Origin: Phoronis ovalis
Taxonomy: Eukaryota; Phoronida; Phoronidae
Assembly: GCA_028565635.1 (NCBI GenBank)
Contig: JAOXYB010034729.1
Coordinates: forward strand, 1-29,483
Length of the DNA stretch: 29,483 bases
Direction: 5' to 3'
Part shown: in pieces, positions 10,901 through 20,116 of the stretch
How the letters are laid out: each line of letters opens with the position of its first letter
Position numbering within the stretch: position 1 is the first letter of the stretch
Made by a program: the position numbers and the translations under genes
Notes under the pieces: generated by a model
Told to the model about the DNA's origin: nothing
Database searches by the model: none
Seen by the model: the letters and a program-made list of their open reading frames with translations, nothing else

Positions 10901-13900
10901 AATATTTTGTAACTGGTCTGCTTTTGGCTTATTTGAATTTGAATTGGCCCATTATTGTGTGTAGTAAGTCTTGCAAGTGTATAAACAATGTTTGCAAAGT
11001 CGAACATAAATCCTTCATTCTTTAAAATAATACTAAAAATATATATATAAAAAAAAGGTTAGAAAATTTATTTTCTAGCCACGATAGAAAAGTATGAACA
11101 CGTGTTTCGGTATCTTATCTATACTTACCGTTTCTACATGATAACTATTCCACGGGATATTCCCACGAATTTTTGAGAGCTACCGATATTGCACAGAAAC
11201 AGTTAAGCTAGTCAGTATATAAAAACAATAATCCAAACCTGGTTAAGACTTAATTGGTATTATAAAGCGTAAGATAACCTATATTTTTGTCAAGGAAATT
11301 TAGAGGTAAAAAGCTTCAAAATTGTAATATTAATATAGTGCCAATGCAAAACAATCCTGTGAATGAATTCCGCAATAGTTTTATGGTATAATGTCGTTTA
11401 TTTAAATATTTAAATTGCTTTTTCATCTTTTCGACCTTTTTTGATCATCGGTGTTACCATAAAGCTATGCTGCATGCCTCAGTTAAAACCAATGTTTGCA
11501 ACACCTGTGTGTACATAAGATAGTACCAAAAGGCTATCGGTCCCACTTAATGTACATCTTAACACTACATACACATTCGGGGACTAGTTAAAAATATTCA
11601 GTATATGCTTACATGTATGAAGCTATAAACATTTTGCCGCAGACGTGTTAGGGGCTAACATAATATCATAACCATCCCAAAACAACTTGTTGCTGAACAA
11701 AACTGGGAAGGGCTAATATAATTGTAGTGGTGCTTTTGAATTTTACTGGTTGTAGGATTTTTTGTTACCTTTTATTGTTAGTCTGTGTATAATAATGATT
11801 TATTTCGAAACCTTGGCGTTAATTAATATTGAAAAACTAAAAAAAGGTCGTAGCCTGTCTAATTTAAATGAACATTTTCGGAAATTTTTAGAAATAAATT
11901 TTATATTAAAACATCCAAAGCTTTTTTCTTATTTTTAGAGCACTCACTGTCGTAAATATCATTCTATCTTTTGATATGTATCAGTATGTTGTAAAACACA
12001 GTCTCCCAGACAGATAATAATTGTTAATTACATAGGTAAACACAGCTGCGAATTTGATATATTATAACAGTATTTCTCTAGTTAGAAAGAATCATTCAAT
12101 TTTTCATCCTAGAACACCCATGAGACACATTAATCATATTTTCATAAGCAGTTTTCGAAATTTTGATTGTTGCTTGTAAGAAATGATGATGTGCTATTTC
12201 GACGCACGATAAAATGATCACGTGAACAGTTAAAACCCGTTTATTAAATAAAAAACGTAGATAAAGTTTGTGATATTATAATTATTAGATATTTTTTGGG
12301 TTTCATATTTTACGAATTTTGTTTGAATGCCTGACTCCTACTGATGAAATAGACAATATAATAAAAATGAATTTATGTGAGGCTCGTTTTGCACAGAAAA
12401 GTGTATAACTATAAACATTTATGTATTTCAGTATTATTTATACAACTTATTTATTTTGTGTTGCGTTTTATTACTTTGAAAGTTTATATGAAAGTAATAA
12501 CCAACATGCAGTAAAAAAGGTCTTTTTGACACAGATGTAATAACTATCTCTTGTTACCTTATTTTAGCATTTTTCTTTGATCAAAGTTATCAGTCAAATC
12601 TCTGATTATTCGTTCATATAATATATAGTTTGATAACGAGTTGAAACTATGAGACGAAATTTACAGAAACTATTTAACTTTTCCTAGGGTTTATATAACA
12701 TTTGTTTATCTTACGGGATTAAACATTTTTTGAAGTATTTTAATACAAGTATTTTATCATTCTATCTTATTTAAATTGCTTAAGATGAAAGAACTCAATC
12801 GTGTAACCGGTGATAGCAAAATCTTGTCTTTACATTGATTTTTCAAGAGTACAGAATTTCGAACATGACTAATCTTCGATATCTCCCTATGCGCGCACAC
12901 GAACCGTACAGGGGTTACGTTGAACACTGATTGTCTTTCGTCTTTGTTGTTAGTTAGTAAATACTAATACTATATGTCATGATGATTTTTTATAAACCGT
13001 TTATTTTTATTGGGTGTTGTCACAAAGTTCTACAATGCCTCGTATTTACATACAAGTGTTTCAAAGCTCAATTTCCGTAAATATGTTGCGTTTAATTTAT
13101 TCGCTATTTAAATGCATTATATTCAGTTTAATATTTTCAAATATTTTCCATTATTTTTTATTAATAAATGCATCTATCTGCATATAACAACTGATTTTAG
13201 TACAGTACCGAACATGAATAAAATGTAATTGCACTTCATGTGCAGGTGGTAATTCTTACCGAAAAGGTCAAGATTTAAAAAGTGTTTTCAAGAGTTTTCT
13301 TATGAGCTATACTTTTGTTGTCATTAGCGTAATAAACATGCAAGACACGAGCCATGATTTTGTAAACTACTTGAAGTACATCTAAAATGCATCCATCAGT
13401 ACCCATCATGTGCGACACAGCACAGATTTAGCCTATCACAAATAGAACAGCAAATTTCTGTTCAATGATTGGTTGCTTTGTCATAAAGCTATAAAGCTGC
13501 AGTTATAATTTTACGGCTTAATAACTCGCAACGTAGCAAGTTCTATTTTTTTCTTTGTAGCAACGAAGCTAAGAAAACTGGTGTATAATTATTTGTTACA
13601 AATATTTTTCCAAATAGATGCTCTAACAAATAAACTTTATAAAACAGCGCCATAATTATAGTGTTAAATACTTGGATCGGGCAGGCTTGGAACACGGAAT
13701 TAGATGCTTTTACATGCTACTTTGGATGCACTTTTAATGAATGAGTCAATAATATCAATTTTAGATTATATTTGATAGGATTACCAGAACAACCAAAACC
13801 ACCGAATACTAATCATCGAAGAATACTGTCACCTATGTTCACGCCTATGTTGCACATTGAGACTTGTGTCCCAGTAGTTCATTAAGTTGTGATCTTTTTT

Positions 13901-16900
13901 GTATTATTTTGGAAACTAAAACTTGTTAATTTCTATTTCGCTATGAATTGGAAAAATATTTTCTTAGGTATTAATCTTACTACCATTTGTTTTGTTGATT
14001 TTCACATTCAAACATTAGTTTCATATCTTCCAAGGTGATAAATTCTTTGCATTCTCGCCATGATTGAGTGTACAAACTGACAACTCACTGACTGTAAAAG
14101 ACCTTCCTCATGAATGGCTGTTCCAGCCTCCCCCTATACTACACATGCAAACCAAATACATATTGAATAGAAATTATAAAAAAATCTTCAAAATTAATAA
14201 ATTAATTAAATAACTGTTATTGTTTAGAATTTTGTTGATTTGTTGCATGATATAGTATAATACATCTACTTAATAATTTGTTTAATACAATTTTGATACC
14301 TCAATTTTTAAAGTCAGACAAACCTTTATTTATAGTAATAGTAATTGACGGGTAATTTGTATCTGCATAAAAACAGGAAATGGGGAGTTTATCAACTGAT
14401 GGAATAGCCATGAGATATGTCTAACGCTGTCACAGATTGTTTTCCATAATAATTAAATTAATAAATAAGGTCAACATGTCTTGTGGTAAAATAAATTTGT
14501 CTGCTTTGTTTGTTTTTCGAGCTACCAAAAGAATATAATATAAAGTGTATTTCATCTACAGATTAGTAATCAAAATAATTGTAAAGAAAACGTTTATTTT
14601 TGCTTATTTGGTGAAAAATAACAGCTATTATTTAAAACAGTCGAAGCGAAAATGAAGAAAACGCAACGGATTTTACACAAGCCCAAAAATACTAGTTATT
14701 ATTTTTATAAGATTTCCAATTTTTCAACAATTAACCGAGTAAATTCGTTACTTAAAAAATTGAATTAAACGTTTGTTTATTGTTAGTTTATTTGTAGTAA
14801 TTATAAAGATTAACCTATGAAATTTAAAAAAATACAAATTCGAATTTTTAAAACATTCATGGTTAAAATGTTTAATTGTTGATCAAATCTATAGACTTAT
14901 TAGACTGTGTGTAGAAATGATAGTAGCAGGAGAGATACAGATTGATTCTAATAACGACAGCTCCTGGCAACCATGTTGAACGGCATAACTATCAGTAACA
15001 ATTATGCATTACAAACACATCACACTTTAAAACACTCCATTGACAAGTTTATCACATCTAAGGACCACACAAGTGATTGTTGAAAAATTTGAATGTTAAT
15101 TAATCAAAATCCAATCAAAAGCTAATTATATCACGTTTATCAAGTTGTATTCATTTGTATTCCGAACTACGTAAATTTCAATAAGCTTGTTCATGCCAAT
15201 TTCAAGTCAAGCGTAATTAATTATAGTTACCGATTATTATTTAGGATGTCATTGTGTTTTGAATTGAAAATTTTTATCATAATGTTTTTTTTATAATTAC
15301 ATATGCTTTTATGAAGTATTTACTGTTTATATATGTAGTTCTAACTGTTTATAATTGTTAAGTCTATTATAAAATATTGACACTACTCTAAAAATTGTTT
15401 TTCAAGAATCGGACATCTTTTCAGCTTTTCTTCATTTTTGTATAATAGTCTTTATTTTTGAAGTCAGTACACGAGACATTTTCATCAATCGATATGTCAC
15501 TGACATTGCGCGTAATTATTTTTCGTAAGTTTTATAATTATAATTTGAACCTCTTTTTTTCGAAACAAAACATTGAGTTTTAAACATACGAAGTAGCAGA
15601 CAATCAAGAACTTATATTAAAAAGAAATTTATAATATTAATATGAAAATTACAAATTAATCGCATTTTGGCAGATGGCGAAGGACTAAGAAAACGTAGAA
15701 TTTTTCGTAAAATGTTGTAGAGAAATAACTCTGTGACTTCTTTACAACAGATGTCATTTAAATAACATTGTAAATTGTTTCTTTCAAAAAGATTAAAATC
15801 TATTTTGATTTTTGCAGAAGCCGATTCTACTCACGAATTTGAATTTTTTAATATTTGATTTGTATTTATGTTCACTCGAGCATAAAATTCACCGCATGGT
15901 AATTTTTAAATTGCAGAATACTTCGTTAATTTTTAAGCACAATTTAATTGTTTTTTAATTAATTTATTAGTAATAAATTATAACCTCTTTAAGACGCATT
16001 GTTAACATCTCTACGTGATCATACTTTACAATCTTAATACCTATTTTTTACTAAGATTTCCCCTGCTACAAAATCATCTACCCATTCATACCTAATATAC
16101 AGTGGCGTGCGATAGTTTAATAACAGTTTAATAAAGAGTAAGAGATCTCTCTCTATATCTTCCATAATCAATGTTTTTACAATTGCTCTTGCACGAATTT
16201 CAACATATCTACATGAAATATGAACAGAAATAAGTCCTGTAGAAACTCTAAATTAACTAATTACTTTGACGAGTCCTTTGTCCACACAAATGAAATTTAA
16301 AGAAATAAGTCCTGTAGAAACTCTAAATTAATTAATTAATGTGGCGACTCCTTGTCCACACAAATAAAATTTAAAGGCGTCACACAGTTTGCTTAACGTT
16401 TTGGTGATTTGTGACAAAAAATGTTTTATAAATTGCACTTGTTTCCATTACATTACGTCGATAAACCAACAAGCCGTGATTACGATATACAGATAAGAGC
16501 ACCTTCAACACTTATTAAAATTTCGAGGGTAAGCAATGATGTTCATAATTAGATTGAGTTACATTTCCTTACTAAATTTAATGTAAAAGGAAATTATAAT
16601 TGACTGTAAATTACTCCTAGTCTACTGACATTGATTACTTCAATAAATCCTGCCATTCTACTAACACGACTATAATTGGCTTGCTATAGAACTAACATTG
16701 TGAAAATTACGCAATACTCATCGATATTTTAAAACTTTCTAAAACGAATCTATAGACATAGTATATTTGCAATATTATTACAATTTCTGTCACCATTTTT
16801 GATAAAAAATACACATAGCAGCCATGAAACGTAATTATGAATAAATAAGCAGCACAGTCACTGTACCTACTTACTACTGCAAATTAATATATTCCATTTT

Positions 16901-18761
16901 ATAGAAAAATAATTTTTTAAAATAGATGGTTTCTATTACAAACTATTTAACTTATAGAATATTAACCGAAATTATTCAATAAAAGAGTCAGGTACTTTGT
17001 TACTCTGATGATCGTCGGTGTTCAAGTATGTACCGTAGAGCCCGCTCCGCAGCAGAAGGTCTGAATTTTCATTATAGTTCAAAGATCCGTAAACCATTGT
17101 TTTACTTTTCGAAACTTCACACCCCCTTTCTTAAAGAATTTGATTTTTATCAAAAAGTATTTCTTTATTTTTCTTTGAAAAGTAATTTGGTTGCAAAATG
17201 TATTTTGTCTGGTATTTCGCTATACAGTTCAAAAAGTGCATTTTTGGAGATCATTGTTACCCGTTCTAACTGAATTTATCAGGTAGGCCACTTAGCAATT
17301 CCATTCATAGAAAATTTACTTATCCCTTTCTAAATAATGAAAAATTCTCGTAACCTACGCGAAATTGATAATTTTACTATGCCAAGCTCATATATTCAAA
17401 CACATAATGTACCGCATTGTTCCTCGATTGCGCCCCCCTCCTCCCGCCCACACACCTACGTACAAGTGTACATTTCTCCGCTATGGTAGAATGTTCCATG
17501 CATCCTTGGTACTACGTGACAAATAGATGGATTCGACATTTCGTATTAATCCAGGACAAAAAAAACAAACGTTTATTTATATGGTGAGTGTAAACCACGT
17601 TTACCCCAAACTGTACTGTATCTATGACGGTGCATATTTGTCGGCTAAGAAAACAACAAATTATTCACATTAATTTTGTATAAATTTTCGTTATGCATAT
17701 TTATAAGCCTGTAACTCAGGGTAACTAATTTGTGAGTGATTTATGAAATAGTAAAGGTAACGAGGCTAATTTAGGTTAAAGAAACTTTTAAATACGCACT
17801 TCATTATTACTGAAAACTCGAGTCAATGATCTGAAAGGTGTATAGCAATTTACCTTGAAATTATTTATCACCTGAATGAAAGCCCTCTTAAGGAGATTTC
17901 TACGAAGTTAATTTTTCTTAATACACCGTAATAATGCTATAAACGTAAAATTGTTTTTCCAAGTGTTCATATAAGTAATGATTTTATAAAGGAAATGAAA
18001 TTGAGAGAACTAAATAAATTAAAACAAGCGTTATTTGAAACTTTCATGCGCAGAATTATACTTTTTCATATTGCATCTCTTCCAGTGCTCTAACAGCATT
18101 GGTATAACAAAATCACGTAAGTGGACACCTGTTTTCAATCTAATAGGCTATTACTATAATGTGTGAGCTGTTTGTTTTATATAAAATATACAGTATATGT
18201 TTGCAATACTTAATATTAAAAACCAACTGCTGGAGATGTATAAATCTATGCCGTGTACAGTACAGGAGCGTTAGTCTACTCAGTTTGTTTAGCATAAATT
18301 CATTAGACAAACACTTAGTTTGTTTAACGTTGACATTTTTATTTCTAAACTATTAATGTTATGTGGTACATTCGAGATGTGTATCTGATTATTGAGACAA
18401 CATATAGTCATTTTCCACTGATTTACGTAGAAAGTATATTTTATGTGAACTTTTTAATCAAACTTCCAATTTTTAAGAAAAAAACTATTTACGTTGTAAT
18501 GCTAAATACCATTATATTTCAACCCCACCTGAATCATTATTGATATTAATGATATGAACACTTACCATCAGGGAAAACTTGGCGCATTTTTAGATAACTT
18601 GTTGAAAGCCTAATAATGGACGCTTTATCCAGTTGACCAGTGATAGCTGCTGGTAGTGGCAACAATTTGGCCAATTCATAAAACTCTGCATTCTCTTTTT
18701 CACGGCGCGTTCTCGCTGCATTCTTAGATCTTTCTTTCATAGCTGGTATTGGTATTTACTC
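3820..18761 (-). CDS. sim: Single-minded bHLH-PAS transcription factor (complete coding sequence, seven coding exons)
   Basis: Coding exons, in transcript order, are 18740-18566, 8008-7842, 7503-7309, 7024-6825, 6435-6329, 5582-5435 and 4930-3820. All have GT-AG introns and consistent phases, giving 2103 nt, or 700 residues plus stop. Domains: bHLH near residues 2-55 (basic [20 protein letters not shown]), PAS-A about 75-150, PAS-B about 217-330, then a long low-complexity tail with a basic patch ([13 protein letters not shown], about 363-375) and a terminal YTSVIVDN motif. The N terminus matches SIM rather than trachealess/NPAS or HIF. SIM proteins act in the nucleus as heterodimers with ARNT/Tango on ACGTG-type sites and specify midline, neural or hypothalamic fates. 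An in-frame TAA 15 bases before the ATG fixes the start. The entry includes 21 bases of 5' UTR. Confidence 0.95.
4931..5434 (-). other. sim: sim intron 6
   Basis: A 504-bp A+T-rich GT-AG intron; no internal feature recognised. Confidence 0.9.
5435..5582 (-). CDS. sim: sim coding exon 6 (end of PAS-B)
   Basis: Acceptor TATTATAG precedes 5582 and donor TTAGG/GTAAGA follows 5435. It encodes [20 protein letters not shown], then [20 protein letters not shown] and CIVSVNYVL, matching SIM PAS-B. The last part is essentially the vertebrate SIM sequence, whereas Drosophila differs at the PH position. Confidence 0.95.
5583..6328 (-). other. sim: sim intron 5 (contains a repeat element)
   Basis: A 746-bp intron. 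About half is the repeat element at 5818-6196, which stands out by its poly-G and poly-C ends. Confidence 0.9.
5818..6196. repeat. Element with inverted poly-G/poly-C ends and an internal ~32-bp minisatellite
   Basis: The left end GTTTAGCCC-G9-CTAC and the right end GTTAC... read in reverse complement (GTTATACTCC-G12-TTAC) are imperfect inverted repeats of about 25 bp. Between them, diverged copies of a G-rich-plus-TTTTAGCC unit start near 5876, 5911, 5942, 5991, 6024, 6056, 6088 and 6118, mostly 30-35 bp apart. The best copies read GGGGTATGTTTTTAGCCATC and GGGGTAAGTTTTAGCCATC. There is no coding capacity. A non-autonomous DNA element carrying a minisatellite is the likeliest reading; no clear target duplication was seen. 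Confidence 0.7.
6329..6435 (-). CDS. sim: sim coding exon 5 (PAS-B)
   Basis: Acceptor CTTTATCAG precedes 6435 and donor ATGT/GTAAGT follows 6329. It encodes [20 protein letters not shown], then [15 protein letters not shown]. It fuses to exon 6 through a T/TA split leucine codon. Confidence 0.94.
6436..6824 (-). other. sim: sim intron 4
   Basis: A 389-bp GT-AG intron; nothing recognised inside. Confidence 0.9.
6825..7024 (-). CDS. sim: sim coding exon 4 (inter-PAS and start of PAS-B)
   Basis: Acceptor ATTTTCAG precedes 7024 and donor GCAAG/GTATAG follows 6825. It encodes [13 protein letters not shown] ... [20 protein letters not shown], then [33 protein letters not shown] is nearly invariant in SIM proteins. 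The longer open frame around it (6575-7201) includes intron sequence on both sides. Confidence 0.95.
7309..7503 (-). CDS. sim: sim coding exon 3 (PAS-A, second half)
   Basis: Exactly 65 codons, phase 0 at both ends: [20 protein letters not shown] ... [32 protein letters not shown] and [17 protein letters not shown] are SIM signatures. The spacer between them is short, as in vertebrate SIM, and lacks the long insertion of the Drosophila protein. Confidence 0.95.
7504..7841 (-). other. sim: sim intron 2
   Basis: A 338-bp GT-AG intron; nothing recognised inside. Confidence 0.9.
7842..8008 (-). CDS. sim: sim coding exon 2 (PAS-A, first half)
   Basis: Acceptor TTGTAG lies just before 8008 and donor CACAG/GTAAGT follows 7842. 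It encodes [20 protein letters not shown], then [19 protein letters not shown] and SVHLGLSQ, the classical SIM PAS-A start. It joins exon 1 as GAT-GGA-CTT. It lies ~10.6 kb from exon 1 in the minus-strand direction and would be missed by simple open-frame scanning. Confidence 0.95.
8104..8120. promoter_or_regulatory. Paired bZIP-type motifs
   Basis: TTACGTAA (8104-8111, palindromic PAR-bZIP/C-EBP type) and TGACGTAA (8113-8120, CRE/ATF type) lie one base apart, about 100 bases into sim intron 1 from exon 2. This is a motif match only. Confidence 0.3.
9797..10473. mobile_element. Foldback / MITE-like palindromic element
   Basis: The left half reads inward as ACCCGAGCGGGA...TTCACACTTTAC, and the right half, in reverse complement, as ACCCGTTCGGGA...TTCACACTTTAC. 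The match continues through TGTAATCAAT, CCATTTTGGGTA, TTTTTCAAAA.GTAAACTTCA, ATATAAGTCCA.CACTTCTG and AGATACAAAGT almost to the centre near 10135. The whole ~677 bp is thus one long imperfect hairpin. ATA at 9794-9796 and 10474-10476 could be a 3-bp target duplication. There is no transposase; the short open frame at 10039-10245 lies inside the palindrome. It is a non-autonomous DNA transposon, family unknown. Confidence 0.85.
10540..10575. repeat. 18-bp tandem duplication
   Basis: GATCGCACGCACTATTTT occurs twice head-to-tail (10540-10557, 10558-10575), just outside the foldback element. The copies are identical, so the duplication is recent or constrained. Confidence 0.85.
11099..11167. promoter_or_regulatory. 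Candidate composite site: CACGTG, Rel/Dorsal-type and CSL-type motifs
   Basis: CACGTG is at 11099-11104. GGGATATTCCC at 11154-11164 fits Rel/NF-kB and the relaxed Dorsal consensus. TTCCCACG at 11160-11167 is the exact complement of the CSL/Su(H) site CGTGGGAA and overlaps the Rel half-site. A donor-like GTAAGTAT on the minus strand (11128) sits between. These are motif matches only. Confidence 0.3.
16226..16374. repeat. 75-bp tandem duplication
   Basis: Two direct copies starting AGAAATAAGTCCTGTAGAAA at 16226 and 16301 and ending ...CACACAAAT(G/A)AAATTTAA. They are about 90% alike, and the second copy is one base shorter. It lies in sim intron 1 and has no coding content. Confidence 0.9.
17430..17457. 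other. C-rich tract in A+T-rich intron
   Basis: GCGCCCCCCTCCTCCCGCCC followed by ACACACC is an isolated pyrimidine/C-rich run in sim intron 1, about 1.1 kb downstream of the bHLH exon donor. Confidence 0.6.
18566..18761 (-). CDS. sim: sim first coding exon (bHLH)
   Basis: The coding part is 18740-18566: 58 codons plus one base, holding the whole basic helix-loop-helix ([20 protein letters not shown], then [20 protein letters not shown]). The donor is GATG/GTAAGTG. The exon begins after CTTTTTCAG (acceptor AG at 18763-18762), leaving 21 bases of 5' UTR that include in-frame TAA 18758-18756. The frame therefore cannot extend upstream, which agrees with vertebrate SIM starting at [17 protein letters not shown]. 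Most SIM/NPAS relatives have Ser where this protein has Gly in AITGQLD. Confidence 0.95.
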
Positions 18762-19097
18762 CTGAAAAAGATGTTACTCGGTTATACTTTATTATTTCTA
18801 GATAAAAACCTTTTCTAAACAACCGTGTCTTGAATTTTTTTGCATTAGAAACAACAATAATGTAATTTTGTTTCTTGTAAAGGTAGTGGAGAATGTATCT
18901 CTTATCATAATGAAATTACCAGTGACAACTTTTCGGAAGATTTGTGTAGAGAAAATACTAAAATACTGTTATGACCATAATACCAGCTACTCTGTAAGTT
19001 TAATAGTTTGATGGAGAGCTTTACCTTACCCATATTAAAACTATATTCTGTCAAGAAGTAATTGGCTGAAATTAACAGCCATTACTGATATTAATTT

Positions 19098-19185
19098 GAT
19101 TTCATTTGTTTATCGGACTAAATAGTTTCGATTAATTTTGTTTACCAGATAAAATAGTTTTGATTTCTTTTGTTTACCGGACAAT
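19098..19185. repeat. 32-bp tandem repeat with forkhead-type cores
   Basis: Nearly three units start at 19098, 19130 and 19162, each reading GATT(T/A)(C/A)(T/A)TTTGTTTA(C/T)C.GA. They contain TGTTTAT at 19107-19113 and TGTTTAC at 19139-19145 and 19171-19177, matching the forkhead-factor core. The repeat lies about 0.35-0.45 kb 5' of the sim ATG, in the presumed 5' UTR intron. Confidence 0.75.
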
Positions 19186-20115
19186 CTACCCTATAAATTC
19201 CATTACAGTTCACATCTAGTATCATATTTTAAGATTCCAGTACCATGATATGAGTAATACCCCGAGTAATATAATTTCTCTTCTGTTCATTACAGTGCCT
19301 CTTCAAATTTATACCAGCCAAATTTTTAACGGTTAAAACAAAAGTATCATTTGAAACAATTGCTACACAAGAGACTCGTAATGACACAACAGCGAAAAAA
19401 AATTGAAGCAGCTATTTCTTTTTTTGTTGATATTACGATTCAAAACCGCTTTCCTGGAACCGCTTTAAATCATGAGTAACTAACACAATTTACGGTACTA
19501 TATATATCCACTTCAAAGAGAAAACTAATTTAGTGTTTTGGCCAGTTGATAATAAGTATCGAAACCACTAATATGTCTACAACGCGGATTAATCTAATGG
19601 ACTGATACCTGGGAATAATACAAACTGGATTGGGTTACTTTTTCATTGGAATTACGATAGTTCCTTTATTACCATATTATAATTCCTTTTACTGTTCCTG
19701 CGTCACTCGAACTAGAATACTTTTAATTATTTCTATCATTTAGCTGACCGCTGAATTGTCGCACAGTAAATTCTAGATTTCTAATCTAATAAAAGTGTCA
19801 TATAACATGAAAACTATCAAAGTGTTGAAATGTTTTAGTTTACAGTTTTCTTTAGCTAAGAGTCAATTAGTTTTTCTTAGACTAACTTGTTGATATGTAA
19901 CTAGACAATTAGTAAATATTAAGGAGCCAGAGGGGCGACTAGATAGCAAAGTTAAGGTGCTAACCACCCACTGTGAGAAAGTGGATAAGATACATATGCT
20001 GTTTAATTTGTAATATTTGCATTTAGTTTTTGAAATCACCATATACTAGATTTTACAGTTTTGCGAAGTAAGTCATAGTCATGTACTCACAAACGCAAAT
20101 AGAGCCACTACTTAC

Positions 20116-20116
20116 C
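20116..20116 (-). promoter_or_regulatory. sim: Candidate donor of a 5' non-coding sim exon
   Basis: On the minus strand the sequence reads CTTTCAAG/GTAAGTAG, a full-consensus donor about 1.35 kb upstream of the acceptor at 18762. It could end an upstream non-coding exon; the exon start is not visible. Confidence 0.3.

Larger units (their letters stand above)
8009..18565 (-). other. sim: sim intron 1 (~10.6 kb, separates bHLH from PAS exons)
   Basis: It runs from donor GATG/GTAAGTG at 18565 to acceptor TTGTAG at 8009. It is highly A+T-rich and contains a palindromic foldback element (9797-10473), two small tandem duplications (10540-10575, 16226-16374), a TCA microsatellite (about 10585-10600), an ATT microsatellite (about 9278-9299), a C-rich tract (about 17430-17457), and scattered candidate transcription-factor motifs. 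I see no exon of another gene. Short open frames at 8318-8521, 8769-8972, 10039-10245, 17028-17273, 18159-18356 and 18361-18543 have no recognisable domains. Confidence 0.85.

Noticed and set aside
17028-17273. An 81-codon plus-strand open frame in sim intron 1
   Set aside because: Phe/Lys/Ser-rich composition follows the A+T-rich DNA. No domain, no splice partners, no similarity recognised.
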